Below are positions 49,341 to 62,362 of a DNA stretch of 64,000 nt, one piece after another. The notes beneath the pieces are model-generated. The model was not told the origin of the DNA. It made no database searches and saw only the letters and a program-made list of their open reading frames with translations. The first letter of the stretch is position 1. The number at the start of each line of letters is the position of its first letter. This DNA comes from Sepiola atlantica. Lineage: Eukaryota > Mollusca > Cephalopoda > Sepiida > Sepiolidae. Both the position numbers and the translations under genes were made by a program. The stretch is taken from NCBI GenBank assembly GCA_963556195.1, contig CAUVYP010000579.1, positions 744,001-808,000 of the forward strand, given 5' to 3'.

Positions 49341-52131
49341 TTGTTGATGTATTGCGTATTTAGTTTGTATCGACATATCTCCGGGAGTACAAGAGCTGAA
49401 CTTCTGAAACTTGGTACTTCAGTAGAAAATGTGTGTCCGCTAATGTCTGCAAAGTTTCGGAGCACAATTCTTATAAATGTGGAAGTTATAAACAAAAGCG
49501 ATATCAACTTAAAATCGCACTAAATTTTGTTGATGTTTTGCGTATTCAGTTTGTATCGACATATCTCCGGGAGTACAAGAGCTGAACTTCTGAAACTTGG
49601 TACTTCAGTAGAAAATGTGTGTCCGCTAATGTCTGCAAAGTTTCAGAGCACAATTTGTATAAATGTGGAAGTTATAAACACAAGCGATATCAACTTAAAA
49701 TCGCACTAAATTTTGTTGATGTTTTGCGTATTCAGTTTGTATCGACATATCTCCGGGAGTACAAGAGCTGAACTTCTGAAACTTGGTACTTCAGTAGAAA
49801 ATGTGTGTCCGCTAATGTCTGCAAAGTTTCGGAGCACAATTCTTATAAATGTGGAAGTTATTAACACAAGCGATATACCTTTTAAATCGCACTAAATTTT
49901 GTTGATGTTTTGCGTATTCAGTTTGTATCGACATATCTCCGGGAGTACAAGAGCTGAACTTCTGAAACTTGGTACTTCAGTAGAAAATGTATGTCCGCTA
50001 ATGTCTGCAAAGTTTCAGAGCACAATTCTGATAAATGTGGAAGTTATAAACAAAAGCGATATCAACTTAAAATCGCACTACATTTTGTTGATGTTTTGCG
50101 TATTCAGTTTGTATCGACATATCTCCGGGAGTACAAGAGCTGAACTTCTGAAACTTGGTACTTCAGTAGAAAATGTGTGTCCGCTAATGTCTGCAAAGTT
50201 TCGGAGCACAATTCTTATAAATGTGGAAGTTATAAACAAAAGCGATATCAACTTAAAATCGCACTAAATTTTGTTAATGTTTTGCGTATTCAGTTTGTAT
50301 CGACATATCTCCGGGAGTACAAGAGCTGAACTTCTGAAACTTCGTACATCAGTAGAAAATGTGTGTCCGCTATTGTCTGCAAAGTTTCGGAGCACAATTC
50401 TCATAAATGTGGAAGTTATAAACAAAAGCGATATCAACTTAAAATCGCACTAAATTTTGTTGATGTTTTGCGTATTCAGTTTGTATCGACATATCTCCGG
50501 GAGTACAAGAGCTGAACTTCTGAAACTTGGTACTTCAGTAGAAAATGTGTGTCCGCTAATGTCTGCAAAGTTTCGGAGCACAATTCTTATAAATGTGGAA
50601 GTTATTAACACAAGCGATATACCTTTTAAATCGCACTAAATTTTGTTGATGTTTTGCGTATTCAGTTTGTATCGACATATCTCCGGGAGTACAAGAGCTG
50701 AACTTCTGAAAGTTGGTACTTCAGTAGAAAATGTGTGTCCGCTAATGTCTGCAAAGTTTCAGAGCACAATTCTTATAAATGTGGAAGTTATAAACAAAAG
50801 CGATATCAACTTAAAATCGCATTAAATTTTGTTGATGTTTTGCGTATTCAGTTTGTATCGACATATCTCCGGGAGTACAAGAGCTGAACTTCTGAAACTT
50901 GGTACTTCAGTAGAAAATGTGTGTCCGCTAATGTCTGCAAAGTTTCAGAGCACAATTTGTATAAATGTGGAAGTTATAAACACAAGCGATATCAACTTAA
51001 AATCGCACTAAATTTTGTTGATGTTTTGCGTATTCAGTTTGTATCGACATATCTCCGGGAGTACAAGAGCTGAACTTCTGAAACTTGGTACTTCAGTAGA
51101 AAATGTGTGTCCGCTAATGTCTGCAAAGTTTCAGAGCACAATTCGAATAAATGTGGAAGTTATAAACAAAAGCGATATCAACTTAAAATCGCACTAAATT
51201 TTGTTGATGTTTTGCGTATTCAGTTTGTATCGACATATCTCCGGGAGTACAAGAGCTGAACTTCTGAAACTTGGTACTTCAGTAAGAAAATGTATGTCCG
51301 CTAATGTCTGCAAAGTTTCAGAGCACAATTTGTATAAATGTGGAAGTTATAAACGCAAGCGATATCAACTTAAAATCGCACTAAATTTTGTTGATGTTTT
51401 GCGTATTCAGTTTGTATCGACATATCTCCGGGAGTACAAGAGCTGAACTTCTGAAACTTGGTACTTCAGTAGAAAATGTGTGTCCGCTAATGTCTGCAAA
51501 GTTTCAGAGCACAATTCTTATAAATGTGGAAGTTATAAACAAAAGCGATATCAACTTAAAATCGCACTAAATTTTGTTGATGTTTTGCGTATTCAGTTTG
51601 TATCGACATATCTCCGGGAGTACAAGAGCTGAACTTCTGAAACTTGGTACTTCAGTAGAAAATGTGTGTCCGCTAATGTCTGCAAAGTTTCAGAGCACAA
51701 TTCTTATAAATGTGGAAGTTATAAACAAAAGCGATATCAACTTAAAATCGCACTAAATTTTGTTGATGTTTTGCGTATTCAGTTTGTATCGACATATCTC
51801 CGGGAGTACAAGAGCTGAACTTCTGAAACTTGGTACTTCAGTAGAAAATGTGTGTCCGCTAATGTCTGCAAAGTTTCAGAGCACAATTCTTATAAATGTG
51901 GAAGTTATAAACAAAAGCGATATCAACTTAAAATCGCACTAAATTTTGTTGATGTTTTGCGTATTCAGTTTGTATCGACATATCTCCGGGAGTACAAGAG
52001 CTGAACTTCTGAAACTTGGTACTTCAGTAGAAAATGTATGTCCGCTAATGTCTGCAAAGTTTCAGAGCACAATTTGTATAAATGTGGAAGTTATAAACGC
52101 AAGCGATATCAACTTAAAATCGCACTAAATT
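49341..52131 (+). repeat. 15-unit higher-order repeat, copy 1 (2791 bp)
   Basis: Order is RK, QT, RP, QK, RK, HB, RP, QK, QT, QR, QA(+1), QK, QK, QK, QA. Linked rare alleles are GTATTGCGTATTTAG in the first RK, CTGATA with GTATGT in the QK at 49899, GAAAGTTGG and CGCATTAAA in the QK at 50643, and the 1-bp insertion in the QA at 51201. HB (50271) is not preceded by RL. Private changes are A to C at 50081, which removes the recurring TAA, and G to A at 50276. Confidence 0.93.
51201..51387 (+). other. Satellite unit with 1-bp insertion (187 bp), copy 1
   Basis: A QA unit with CAGTAAGAAAATG in place of CAGTAGAAAATG (extra A at about 51284-51285). The same insertion occurs 2791 bp later at 53992-54178. 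Confidence 0.94.
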
Positions 52132-54922
52132 TTGTTGATGTATTGCGTATTTAGTTTGTATCGACATATCTCCGGGAGTACAAGAGCTGAACTTCTGAAA
52201 CTTGGTACTTCAGTAGAAAATGTGTGTCCGCTAATGTCTGCAAAGTTTCGGAGCACAATTCTTATAAATGTGGAAGTTATAAACAAAAGCGATATCAACT
52301 TAAAATCGCACTAAATTTTGTTGATGTTTTGCGTATTCAGTTTGTATCGACATATCTCCGGGAGTACAAGAGCTGAACTTCTGAAACTTGGTACTTCAGT
52401 AGAAAATGTGTGTCCGCTAATGTCTGCAAAGTTTCAGAGCACAATTTGTATAAATGTGGAAGTTATAAACACAAGCGATATCAACTTAAAATCGCACTAA
52501 ATTTTGTTGATGTTTTGCGTATTCAGTTTGTATCGACATATCTCCGGGAGTACAAGAGCTGAACTTCTGAAACTTGGTACTTCAGTAGAAAATGTGTGTC
52601 CGCTAATGTCTGCAAAGTTTCGGAGCACAATTCTTATAAATGTGGAAGTTATTAACACAAGCGATATACCTTTTAAATCGCACTAAATTTTGTTGATGTT
52701 TTGCGTATTCAGTTTGTATCGACATATCTCCGGGAGTACAAGAGCTGAACTTCTGAAACTTGGTACTTCAGTAGAAAATGTATGTCCGCTAATGTCTGCA
52801 AAGTTTCAGAGCACAATTCTGATAAATGTGGAAGTTATAAACAAAAGCGATATCAACTTAAAATCGCACTAAATTTTGTTGATGTTTTGCGTATTCAGTT
52901 TGTATCGACATATCTCCGGGAGTACAAGAGCTGAACTTCTGAAACTTGGTACTTCAGTAGAAAATGTGTGTCCGCTAATGTCTGCAAAGTTTCGGAGCAC
53001 AATTCTTATAAATGTGGAAGTTATAAACAAAAGCGATATCAACTTAAAATCGCACTAAATTTTGTTGATGTTTTGCGTATTCAGTTTGTATCGACATATC
53101 TCCGGGAGTACAAGAGCTGAACTTCTGAAACTTCGTACATCAGTAGAAAATGTGTGTCCGCTATTGTCTGCAAAGTTTCGGAGCACAATTCTCATAAATG
53201 TGGAAGTTATAAACAAAAGCGATATCAACTTAAAATCGCACTAAATTTTGTTGATGTTTTGCGTATTCAGTTTGTATCGACATATCTCCGTGAGTACAAG
53301 AGCTGAACTTCTGAAACTTGGTACTTCAGTAGAAAATGTGTGTCCGCTAATGTCTGCAAAGTTTCGGAGCACAATTCTTATAAATGTGGAAGTTATTAAC
53401 ACAAGCGATATACCTTTTAAATCGCACTAAATTTTGTTGATGTTTTGCGTATTCAGTTTGTATCGACATATCTCCGGGAGTACAAGAGCTGAACTTCTGA
53501 AAGTTGGTACTTCAGTAGAAAATGTGTGTCCGCTAATGTCTGCAAAGTTTCAGAGCACAATTCTTATAAATGTGGAAGTTATAAACAAAAGCGATATCAA
53601 CTTAAAATCGCGTTAAATTTTGTTGATGTTTTGCGTATTCAGTTTGTATCGACATATCTCCGGGAGTACAAGAGCTGAACTTCTGAAACTTGGTACTTCA
53701 GTAGAAAATGTGTGTCCGCTAATGTCTGCAAAGTTTCAGAGCACAATTTGTATAAATGTAGAAGTTATAAACACAAGCGATATCAACTTAAAATCGCACT
53801 AAATTTTGTTGATGTTTTGCGTATTCAGTTTGTATCGACATATCTCCGGGAGTACAAGAGCTGAACTTCTGAAACTTGGTACTTCAGTAGAAAATGTGTG
53901 TCCGCTAATGTCTGCAAAGTTTCAGAGCACAATTCGAATAAATGTGGAAGTTATAAACAAAAGCGATATCAACTTAAAATCGCACTAAATTTTGTTGATG
54001 TTTTGCGTATTCAGTTTGTATCGACATATCTCCGGGAGTACAAGAGCTGAACTTCTGAAACTTGGTACTTCAGTAAGAAAATGTATGTCCGCTAATGTCT
54101 GCAAAGTTTCAGAGCACAATTTGTATAAATGTGGAAGTTATAAACGCAAGCGATATCAACTTAAAATCGCACTAAATTTTGTTGATGTTTTGCGTATTCA
54201 GTTTGTATCGACATATCTCCGGGAGTACAAGAGCTGAACTTCTGAAACTTGGTACTTCAGTAGAAAATGTGTGTCCGCTAATGTCTGCAAAGTTTCAGAG
54301 CACAATTCTTATAAATGTGGAAGTTATAAACAAAAGCGATATCAACTTAAAATCGCACTAAATTTTGTTGATGTTTTGCGTATTCAGTTTGTATCGACAT
54401 ATCTCCGGGAGTACAAGAGCTGAACTTCTGAAACTTGGTACTTCAGTAGAAAATGTGTGTCCGCTAATGTCTGCAAAGTTTCAGAGCACAATTCTTATAA
54501 ATGTGGAAGTTATAAACAAAAGCGATATCAACTTAAAATCGCACTAAATTTTGTTGATGTTTTGCGTATTCAGTTTGTATCGACATATCTCCGGGAGTAC
54601 AAGAGCTGAACTTCTGAAACTTGGTACTTCAGTAGAAAATGTGTGTCCGCTAATGTCTGCAAAGTTTCAGAGCACAATTCTTATAAATGTGGAAGTTATA
54701 AACAAAAGCGATATCAACTTAAAATCGCACTAAATTTTGTTGATGTTTTGCGTATTCAGTTTGTATCGACATATCTCCGGGAGTACAAGAGCTGAACTTC
54801 TGAAACTTGGTACTTCAGTAGAAAATGTATGTCCGCTAATGTCTGCAAAGTTTCAGAGCACAATTTGTATAAATGTGGAAGTTATAAACGCAAGCGATAT
54901 CAACTTAAAATCGCACTAAATT
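52132..54922 (+). repeat. 15-unit higher-order repeat, copy 2 (2791 bp)
   Basis: Same order, length and linked rare alleles as 49341-52131. By eye the two copies differ at about five sites: the two private changes of copy 1, and here CCGTGAG at 53291, CGCGTTAAA at 53611-53613 and AATGTAGAAG at 53760. That is roughly 0.2% divergence, a figure limited by manual comparison. Confidence 0.93.
53992..54178 (+). other. Satellite unit with 1-bp insertion (187 bp), copy 2
   Basis: A QA unit with the same CAGTAAGAAAATG insertion (extra A at about 54075-54076) as the unit at 51201. The two are matching members of the 15-unit duplication. Confidence 0.94.
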
Positions 54923-56782
54923 TTGTTGATGTTTTGCGTATTCAGTTTGTATCGACATATCTCCGGGAGTACAAGAGCTGAACTTCTGAAACTTGGTACT
55001 TCAGTAGAAAATGTGTGTCCGCTAATGTCTGCAAAGTTTCGGAGCACAATTCTTATAAATGTGGAAGTTATAAACAAAAGCGATATCAACTTAAAATCGC
55101 ACTAAATTTTGTTGATGTTTTGCGTATTCAGTTTGTATCGACATATCTCCGGGAGTACAAGAGCTGAACTTCTGAAACTTGGTACTTCAGTAGAAAATGT
55201 GTGTCCGCTAATGTCTGCAAAGTTTCGGAGCACAATTCTTATAAATGTGGAAGTTATTAACACAAGCGATATACCTTTTAAATCGCACTAAATTTTGTTG
55301 ATGTTTTGCGTATTCAGTTTGTATCGACATATCTCCGGGAGTACAAGAGCTGAACTTCTGAAACTTGGTACTTCAGTAGAAAATGTGTGTCCGCTAATGT
55401 CTGCAAAGTTTCAGAGCACAATTCTTATAAATGTGGAAGTTATAAACAAAAGCGATATCAACTTAAAATCGCACTAAATTTTGTTGATGTTTTGCGTATT
55501 CAGTTTGTATCGACATATCTCCGGGAGTACAAGAGCTGAACTTCTGAAACTTGGTACTTCAGTAGAAAATGTGTGTCCGCTAATGTCTGCAAAGTTTCGG
55601 AGCACAATTCTTATAAATGTGGAAGTTATAAACAAAAGCGATATCAACTTAAAATCGCACTAAATTTTGTTGATGTTTTGCGTATTCAGTTTGTATCGAC
55701 ATATCTCCGGGAGTACAAGAGCTGAACTTCTGAAACTTGGTACTTCAGTAGAAAATGTGTGTCCGCTAATGTCTGCAAAGTTTCGGAGCACAATTCTTAT
55801 AAATGTGGAAGTTATTAACACAAGCGATATACCTTTTAAATCGCACTAAATTTTGTTGATGTTTTGCGTATTCAGTTTGTATCGACATATCTCCGGGAGT
55901 ACAAGAGCTGAACTTCTGAAACTTGGTACTTCAGTAGAAAATGTGTGTCCGCTAATGTCTGCAAAGTTTCAGAGCACAATTTGTATAAATGTGGAAGTTA
56001 TAAACACAAGCGATATCAACTTAAAATCGCACTAAATTTTGTTGATGTTTTGCGTATTCAGTTTGTATCGACATATCTCCGGGAGTACAAGAGCTGAACT
56101 TCTGAAACTTGGTACTTCAGTAGAAAATGTGTGTCCGCTAATGTCTGCAAAGTTTCGGAGCACAATTCTTATAAATGTGGAAGTTATAAACAAAAGCGAT
56201 ATCAACTTAAAATCGCACTAAATTTTGTTGATGTTTTGCGTATTCAGTTTGTATCGACATATCTCGGGGAGTACAAGAGCTGAACTTCTGAAACTTGGTA
56301 CTTCAGTAGAAAATGTGTGTCCGCTAATGTCTGCAAAGTTTCGGAGCACAATTCTTATAAATGTGGAAGTTATTAACAAAAGACTTATCAACTTTAAATC
56401 GCACTAAATTTTGTTTATGTTTTGCGTATTCAGTTTGTATCGACATATCTCCGGGAGTACAAGAGCTGAACTTCTGAAACTTCGTACATCAGTAGAAAAT
56501 GTGTGTCCGCTATTGTCTGCAAAGTTTCGGAGCACAATTCTTATAAATGTGGAAGTTATAAACAAAAGCGATATCAACTTAAAATCGCACTAAATTTTGT
56601 TGATGTTTTGCGTATTCAGTTTGTATCGACATATCTCCGGGAGTACAAGAGCTGAACTTCTGAAACTTGGTACTTCAGTAGAAAATGTGTGTCCGCTAAT
56701 GTCTGCAAAGTTTCGGAGCACAATTCTTATAAATGTGGAAGTTATTAACACAAGCGATATACCTTTTAAATCGCACTAAATT

Positions 56783-56968
56783 TTGTTGATGTTTTGCGTA
56801 TTCAGTTTGTATCGACATATCTCCGGGAGTACAAGAGCTGAACTTCTGAAACTTGGTACTTCAGTAGAAAATGTGTGTCCGCTAATGTCTGCAAAGTTTC
56901 AGAGCACAATTCTTATAAATGTGGAAGTTATAAACACAAGCGATATCAACTTAAAATCGCATTAAATT
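56783..56968 (+). repeat. Satellite unit, subtype QL (first of 6)
   Basis: It combines the left part of QK (CAGAG, CTTATA) with a QT-like tail (AACACAAG), and ends in CGCATTAAA. Copies begin at 56783, 57713, 58829, 59759, 61061 and 62921, each after RP. The mixed haplotype fits a crossover or conversion between positions 131 and 155. QL is absent left of 56.7 kb. Confidence 0.92.
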
Positions 56969-58642
56969 TTGTTGATGTTTTGCGTATTCAGTTTGTATCG
57001 ACATATCTCCGGGAGTACAAGAGCTGAACTTCTGAAACTTGGTACTTCAGTAGAAAATGTATGTCCGCTAATGTCTGCAAAGTTTCAGAGCACAATTTGT
57101 ATAAATGTGGAAGTTATAAACGCAAGCGATATCAACTTAAAATCGCACTAAATTTTGTTGATGTTTTGCGTATTCAGTTTGTATCGACATATCTCCGGGA
57201 GTACAAGAGCTGAACTTCTGAAACTTGGTACTTCAGTAGAAAATGTGTGTCCGCTAATGTCTGCAAAGTTTCGGAGCACAATTCTTATAAATGTGGAAGT
57301 TATTAACAAAAGACTTATCAACTTTAAATCGCACTAAATTTTGTTTATGTTTTGCGTATTCAGTTTGTATCGACATATCTCCGGGAGTACAAGAGCTGAA
57401 CTTCTGAAACTTCGTACATCAGTAGAAAATGTGTGTCCGCTATTGTCTGCAAAGTTTCGGAGCACAATTCTCATAAATGTGGAAGTTATAAACAAAAGCG
57501 ATATCAACTTAAAATCGCACTAAATTTTGTTGATGTTTTGCGTATTCAGTTTGTATCGACATATCTCCGGGAGTACAAGAGCTGAACTTCTGAAACTTGG
57601 TACTTCAGTAGAAAATGTGTGTCCGCTAATGTCTGCAAAGTTTCGGAGCACAATTCTTATAAATGTGGAAGTTATTAACACAAGCGATATACCTTTTAAA
57701 TCGCACTAAATTTTGTTGATGTTTTGCGTATTCAGTTTGTATCGACATATCTCCGGGAGTACAAGAGCTGAACTTCTGAAACTTGGTACTGCAGTAGAAT
57801 ATGTGTGTCCGCTAATGTCTGCAAAGTTTCAGAGCACAATTCTTATAAATGTGGAAGTTATAAACACAAGCGATATCAACTTAAAATCGCATTAAATTTT
57901 GTTGATGTTTTGCGTATTCAGTTTGTATCGACATATCTCCGGGAGTACAAGAGCTGAACTTCTGAAACTTGGTACTTCAGTAGAAAATGTGTGTCCGCTA
58001 ATGTCTGCAAAGTTTCAGAGCACAATTTGTATAAATGTGGAAGTTATAAACACAAGCGATATCAACTTAAAATCGCACTAAATTTTGTTGATGTTTTGCG
58101 TATTCAGTTTGTATCGACATATCTCCGGGAGTACAAGAGCTGAACTTCTGAAACTTGGTACTTCAGTAGAAAATGTGTGTCCGCTAATGTCTGCAAAGTT
58201 TCGGAGCACAATTCTTATAAATGTGGAAGTTATAAACAAAAGCGATATCAACTTAAAATCGCACTAAATTTTGTTGATGTTTTGCGTATTCAGTTTGTAT
58301 CGACATATCTCCGGGAGTACAAGAGCTGAACTTCTGAAACTTGGTACTTCAGTAGAAAATGTGTGTCCGCTAATGTCTGCAAAGTTTCGGAGCACAATTC
58401 TTATAAATGTGGAAGTTATTAACAAAAGACTTATCAACTTTAAATCGCACTAAATTTTGTTTATGTTTTGCGTATTCAGTTTGTATCGACATATCTCCGG
58501 GAGTACAAGAGCTGAACTTCTGAAACTTCGTACATCAGTAGAAAATGTGTGTCCGCTATTGTCTGCAAAGTTTCGGAGCACAATTCTCATAAATGTGGAA
58601 GTTATAAACAAAAGCGATATCAACTTAAAATCGCACTAAATT

Positions 58643-59572
58643 TTGTTGATGTTTTGCGTATTCAGTTTGTATCGACATATCTCCGGGAGTACAAGAGCTG
58701 AACTTCTGAAACTTGGTACTTCAGTAGAAAATGTGTGTCCGCTAATGTCTGCAAAGTTTCGGAGCACAATTCTTATAAATGTGGAAGTTATTAACACAAG
58801 CGATATACCTTTTAAATCGCACTAAATTTTGTTGATGTTTTGCGTATTCAGTTTGTATCGACATATCTCCGGGAGTACAAGAGCTGAACTTCTGAAACTT
58901 GGTACTTCAGTAGAAAATGTGTGTCCGCTAATGTCTGCAAAGTTTCAGAGCACAATTCTTATAAATGTGGAAGTTATAAACACAAGCGATATCAACTTAA
59001 AATCGCATTAAATTTTGTTGATGTTTTGCGTATTCAGTTTGTATCGACATATCTCCGGGAGTACAAGAGCTGAACTTCTGAAACTTGGTACTTCAGTAGA
59101 AAATGTATGTCCGCTAATGTCTGCAAAGTTTCAGAGCACAATTTGTATAAATGTGGAAGTTATAAACGCAAGCGATATCAACTTAAAATCGCACTAAATT
59201 TTGTTGATGTTTTGCGTATTCAGTTTGTATCGACATATCTCCGGGAGTACAAGAGCTGAACTTCTGAAACTTGGTACTTCAGTAGAAAATGTGTGTCCGC
59301 TAATGTCTGCAAAGTTTCGGAGCACAATTCTTATAAATGTGGAAGTTATAAACAAAAGCGATATCAACTTAAAATCGCACTAAATTTTGTTGATGTTTTG
59401 CGTATTCAGTTTGTATCGACATATCTCCGGGAGTACAAGAGCTGAACTTCTGAAACTTGGTACTTCAGTAGAAAATGTGTGTCCGCTAATGTCTGCAAAG
59501 TTTCGGAGCACAATTCTTATAAATGTGGAAGTTATAAACAAAAGCGATATCAACTTAAAATCGCACTAAATT
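58643..59572 (+). repeat. 5-unit higher-order repeat, copy 1 (930 bp)
   Basis: Order is RP, QL, QA, RK, RK, followed directly by a second copy with the same order. It is the shortest multi-unit tandem duplication I could define in the window. Confidence 0.9.
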
Positions 59573-60502
59573 TTGTTGATGTTTTGCGTATTCAGTTTGT
59601 ATCGACATATCTCCGGGAGTACAAGAGCTGAACTTCTGAAACTTGGTACTTCAGTAGAAAATGTGTGTCCGCTAATGTCTGCAAAGTTTCGGAGCACAAT
59701 TCTTATAAATGTGGAAGTTATTAACACAAGCGATATACCTTTTAAATCGCACTAAATTTTGTTGATGTTTTGCGTATTCAGTTTGTATCGACATATCTCC
59801 GGGAGTACAAGAGCTGAACTTCTGAAACTTGGTACTTCAGTAGAAAATGTGTGTCCGCTAATGTCTGCAAAGTTTCAGAGCACAATTCTTATAAATGTGG
59901 AAGTTATAAACACAAGCGATATCAACTTAAAATCGCATTAAATTTTGTTGATGTTTTGCGTATTCAGTTTGTATCGACATATCTCCGGGAGTACAAGAGC
60001 TGAACTTCTGAAACTTGGTACTTCAGTAGAAAATGTATGTCCGCTAATGTCTGCAAAGTTTCAGAGCACAATTTGTATAAATGTGGAAGTTATAAACGCA
60101 AGCGATATCAACTTAAAATCGCACTAAATTTTGTTGATGTTTTGCGTATTCAGTTTGTATCGACATATCTCCGGGAGTACAAGAGCTGAACTTCTGAAAC
60201 TTGGTACTTCAGTAGAAAATGTGTGTCCGCTAATGTCTGCAAAGTTTCGGAGCACAATTCTTATAAATGTGGAAGTTATAAACAAAAGCGATATCAACTT
60301 AAAATCGCACTAAATTTTGTTGATGTTTTGCGTATTCAGTTTGTATCGACATATCTCCGGGAGTACAAGAGCTGAACTTCTGAAACTTGGTACTTCAGTA
60401 GAAAATGTGTGTCCGCTAATGTCTGCAAAGTTTCGGAGCACAATTCTTATAAATGTGGAAGTTATAAACAAAAGCGATATCAACTTAAAATCGCACTAAA
60501 TT
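59573..60502 (+). repeat. 5-unit higher-order repeat, copy 2 (930 bp)
   Basis: Same order as 58643-59572 (RP, QL, QA, RK, RK). It is followed by an RL-HB dimer instead of another RP, which fixes the right boundary. Confidence 0.9.
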
Positions 60503-62362
60503 TTGTTGATGTTTTGCGTATTCAGTTTGTATCGACATATCTCCGGGAGTACAAGAGCTGAACTTCTGAAACTTGGTACTTCAGTAGAAAATGTGTGTCC
60601 GCTAATGTCTGCAAAGTTTCGGAGCACAATTCTTATAAATGTGGAAGTTATTAACAAAAGACTTATCAACTTAAAATCGCACTAAATTTTGTTTATGTTT
60701 TGCGTATTCAGTTTGTATCGACATATCTCCGGGAGTACAAGAGCTGAACTTCTGAAACTTCGTACATCAGTAGAAAATGTGTGTCCGCTATTGTCTGCAA
60801 AGTTTCGGAGCACAATTCTCATAAATGTGGAAGTTATAAACAAAAGCGATATCAACTTAAAATCGCACTAAATTTTGTTGATGTTTTGCGTATTCAGTTT
60901 GTATCGACATATCTCCGGGAGTACAAGAGCTGAACTTCTGAAACTTGGTACTTCAGTAGAAAATGTGTGTCCGCTAATGTCTGCAAAGTTTCGGAGCACA
61001 ATTCTTATAAATGTGGAAGTTATTAACACAAGCGATATACCTTTTAAATCGCACTAAATTTTGTTGATGTTTTGCGTATTCAGTTTGTATCGACATATCT
61101 CCGGGAGTACAAGAGCTGAACTTCTGAAACTTGGTACTTCAGTAGAAAATGTGTGTCCGCTAATGTCTGCAAAGTTTCAGAGCACAATTCTTATAAATGT
61201 GGAAGTTATAAACACAAGCGATATCAACTTAAAATCGCATTAAATTTTGTTGATGTTTTGCGTATTCAGTTTGTATCGACATATCTCCGGGAGTACAAGA
61301 GCTGAACTTCTGAAACTTGGTACTTCAGTAGAAAATGTGTGTCCGCTAATGTCTGCAAAGTTTCAGAGCACAATTTGTATAAATGTGGAAGTTATAAACA
61401 CAAGCGATATCAACTTAAAATCGCACTAAATTTTGTTGATGTTTTGCGTATTCAGTTTGTATCGACATATCTCCGGGAGTACAAGAGCTGAACTTCTGAA
61501 ACTTGGTACTTCAGTAGAAAATATGTGTTCGCTAATGTCTGCAAAGTTTCGGAGCACAATTCTTATAAATGTGGAAGTTATTAACACAAGCGATATACCT
61601 TTTAAATCGCACTAAATTTTGTTGATGTTTTGCGTATTCAGTTTGTATCGACATATCTCCGGGAGTACAAGAGCTGAACTTCTGAAACTTGGTACTTCAG
61701 TAGAAAATGTGTGTCCGCTAATGTCTGCAAAGTTTCAGAGCACAATTCTTATAAATGTGGAAGTTATAAACAAAAGCGATATCAACTTAAAATCGCACTA
61801 AATTTTGTTGATGTTTTGCGTATTCAGTTTGTATCGACATATCTCCGGGAGTACAAGAGCTGAACTTCTGAAACTTGGTACTTCAGTAGAAAATGTGTGT
61901 CCGCTAATGTCTGCAAAGTTTCGGAGCACAATTCTTATAAATGTGGAAGTTATAAACAAAAGCGATATCAACTTAAAATCGCACTAAATTTTGTTGATGT
62001 TTTGCGTATTCAGTTTGTATCGACATATCTCCGGGAGTACAAGAGCTGAACTTCTGAAACTTGGTACTTCAGTAGAAAATGTGTGTCCGCTAATGTCTGC
62101 AAAGTTTCGGAGCACAATTCTTATAAATGTGGAAGTTATTAACACAAGCGATATACCTTTTAAATCGCACTAAATTTTGTTGATGTTTTGCGTATTCAGT
62201 TTGTATCGACATATCTCCGGGAGTACAAGAGCTGAACTTCTGAAACTTGGTACTTCAGTAGAAAATGTGTGTCCGCTAATGTCTGCAAAGTTTCGGAGCA
62301 CAATTCTTATAAATGTGGAAGTTATAAACAAAAGCGATATCAACTTAAAATCGCACTAAATT
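60503..62362 (+). repeat. 10-unit higher-order repeat, copy 1 (1860 bp)
   Basis: Order is RL, HB, RP, QL, QT, RP(m), QK, RK, RP, RK. RP(m) at 61433 has AATATGTGTTCGC in place of AATGTGTGTCCGC, a marker seen only here and at 63293, 1860 bp later. The RL tail in this copy ends CAACTTAAAATCG in place of CAACTTTAAATCG, a difference from copy 2. Confidence 0.92.

Larger units (their letters stand above)
54923..60502 (+). repeat. 30-unit zone rich in RL-HB dimers and QL units
   Basis: Order is RK, RP, QK, RK, RP, QT, RK, RL, HB, RP, QL, QA, RL, HB, RP, QL, QT, RK, RL, HB, RP, QL, QA, RK, RK, RP, QL, QA, RK, RK. The motif HB, RP, QL recurs, and the last ten units are two copies of RP, QL, QA, RK, RK. 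Private changes are CTCGGGGAG at 56266, CTTATA in place of CTCATA in the HB at 56411, and ACTGCAGTAGAATATG at 57789-57804 in a QL. Confidence 0.9.

Noticed and set aside
49899..50267. 122-codon open frame
   Set aside because: It exists only because TAA became TAC (A to C at 50081) in one unit, joining two spurious frames. The matching unit in the sister block (52690-52875) keeps the stop.
51201..51446. 81-codon frames at 51201 and 53992
   Set aside because: They result from the 1-bp insertion in two QA units, which shifts into another spurious frame.
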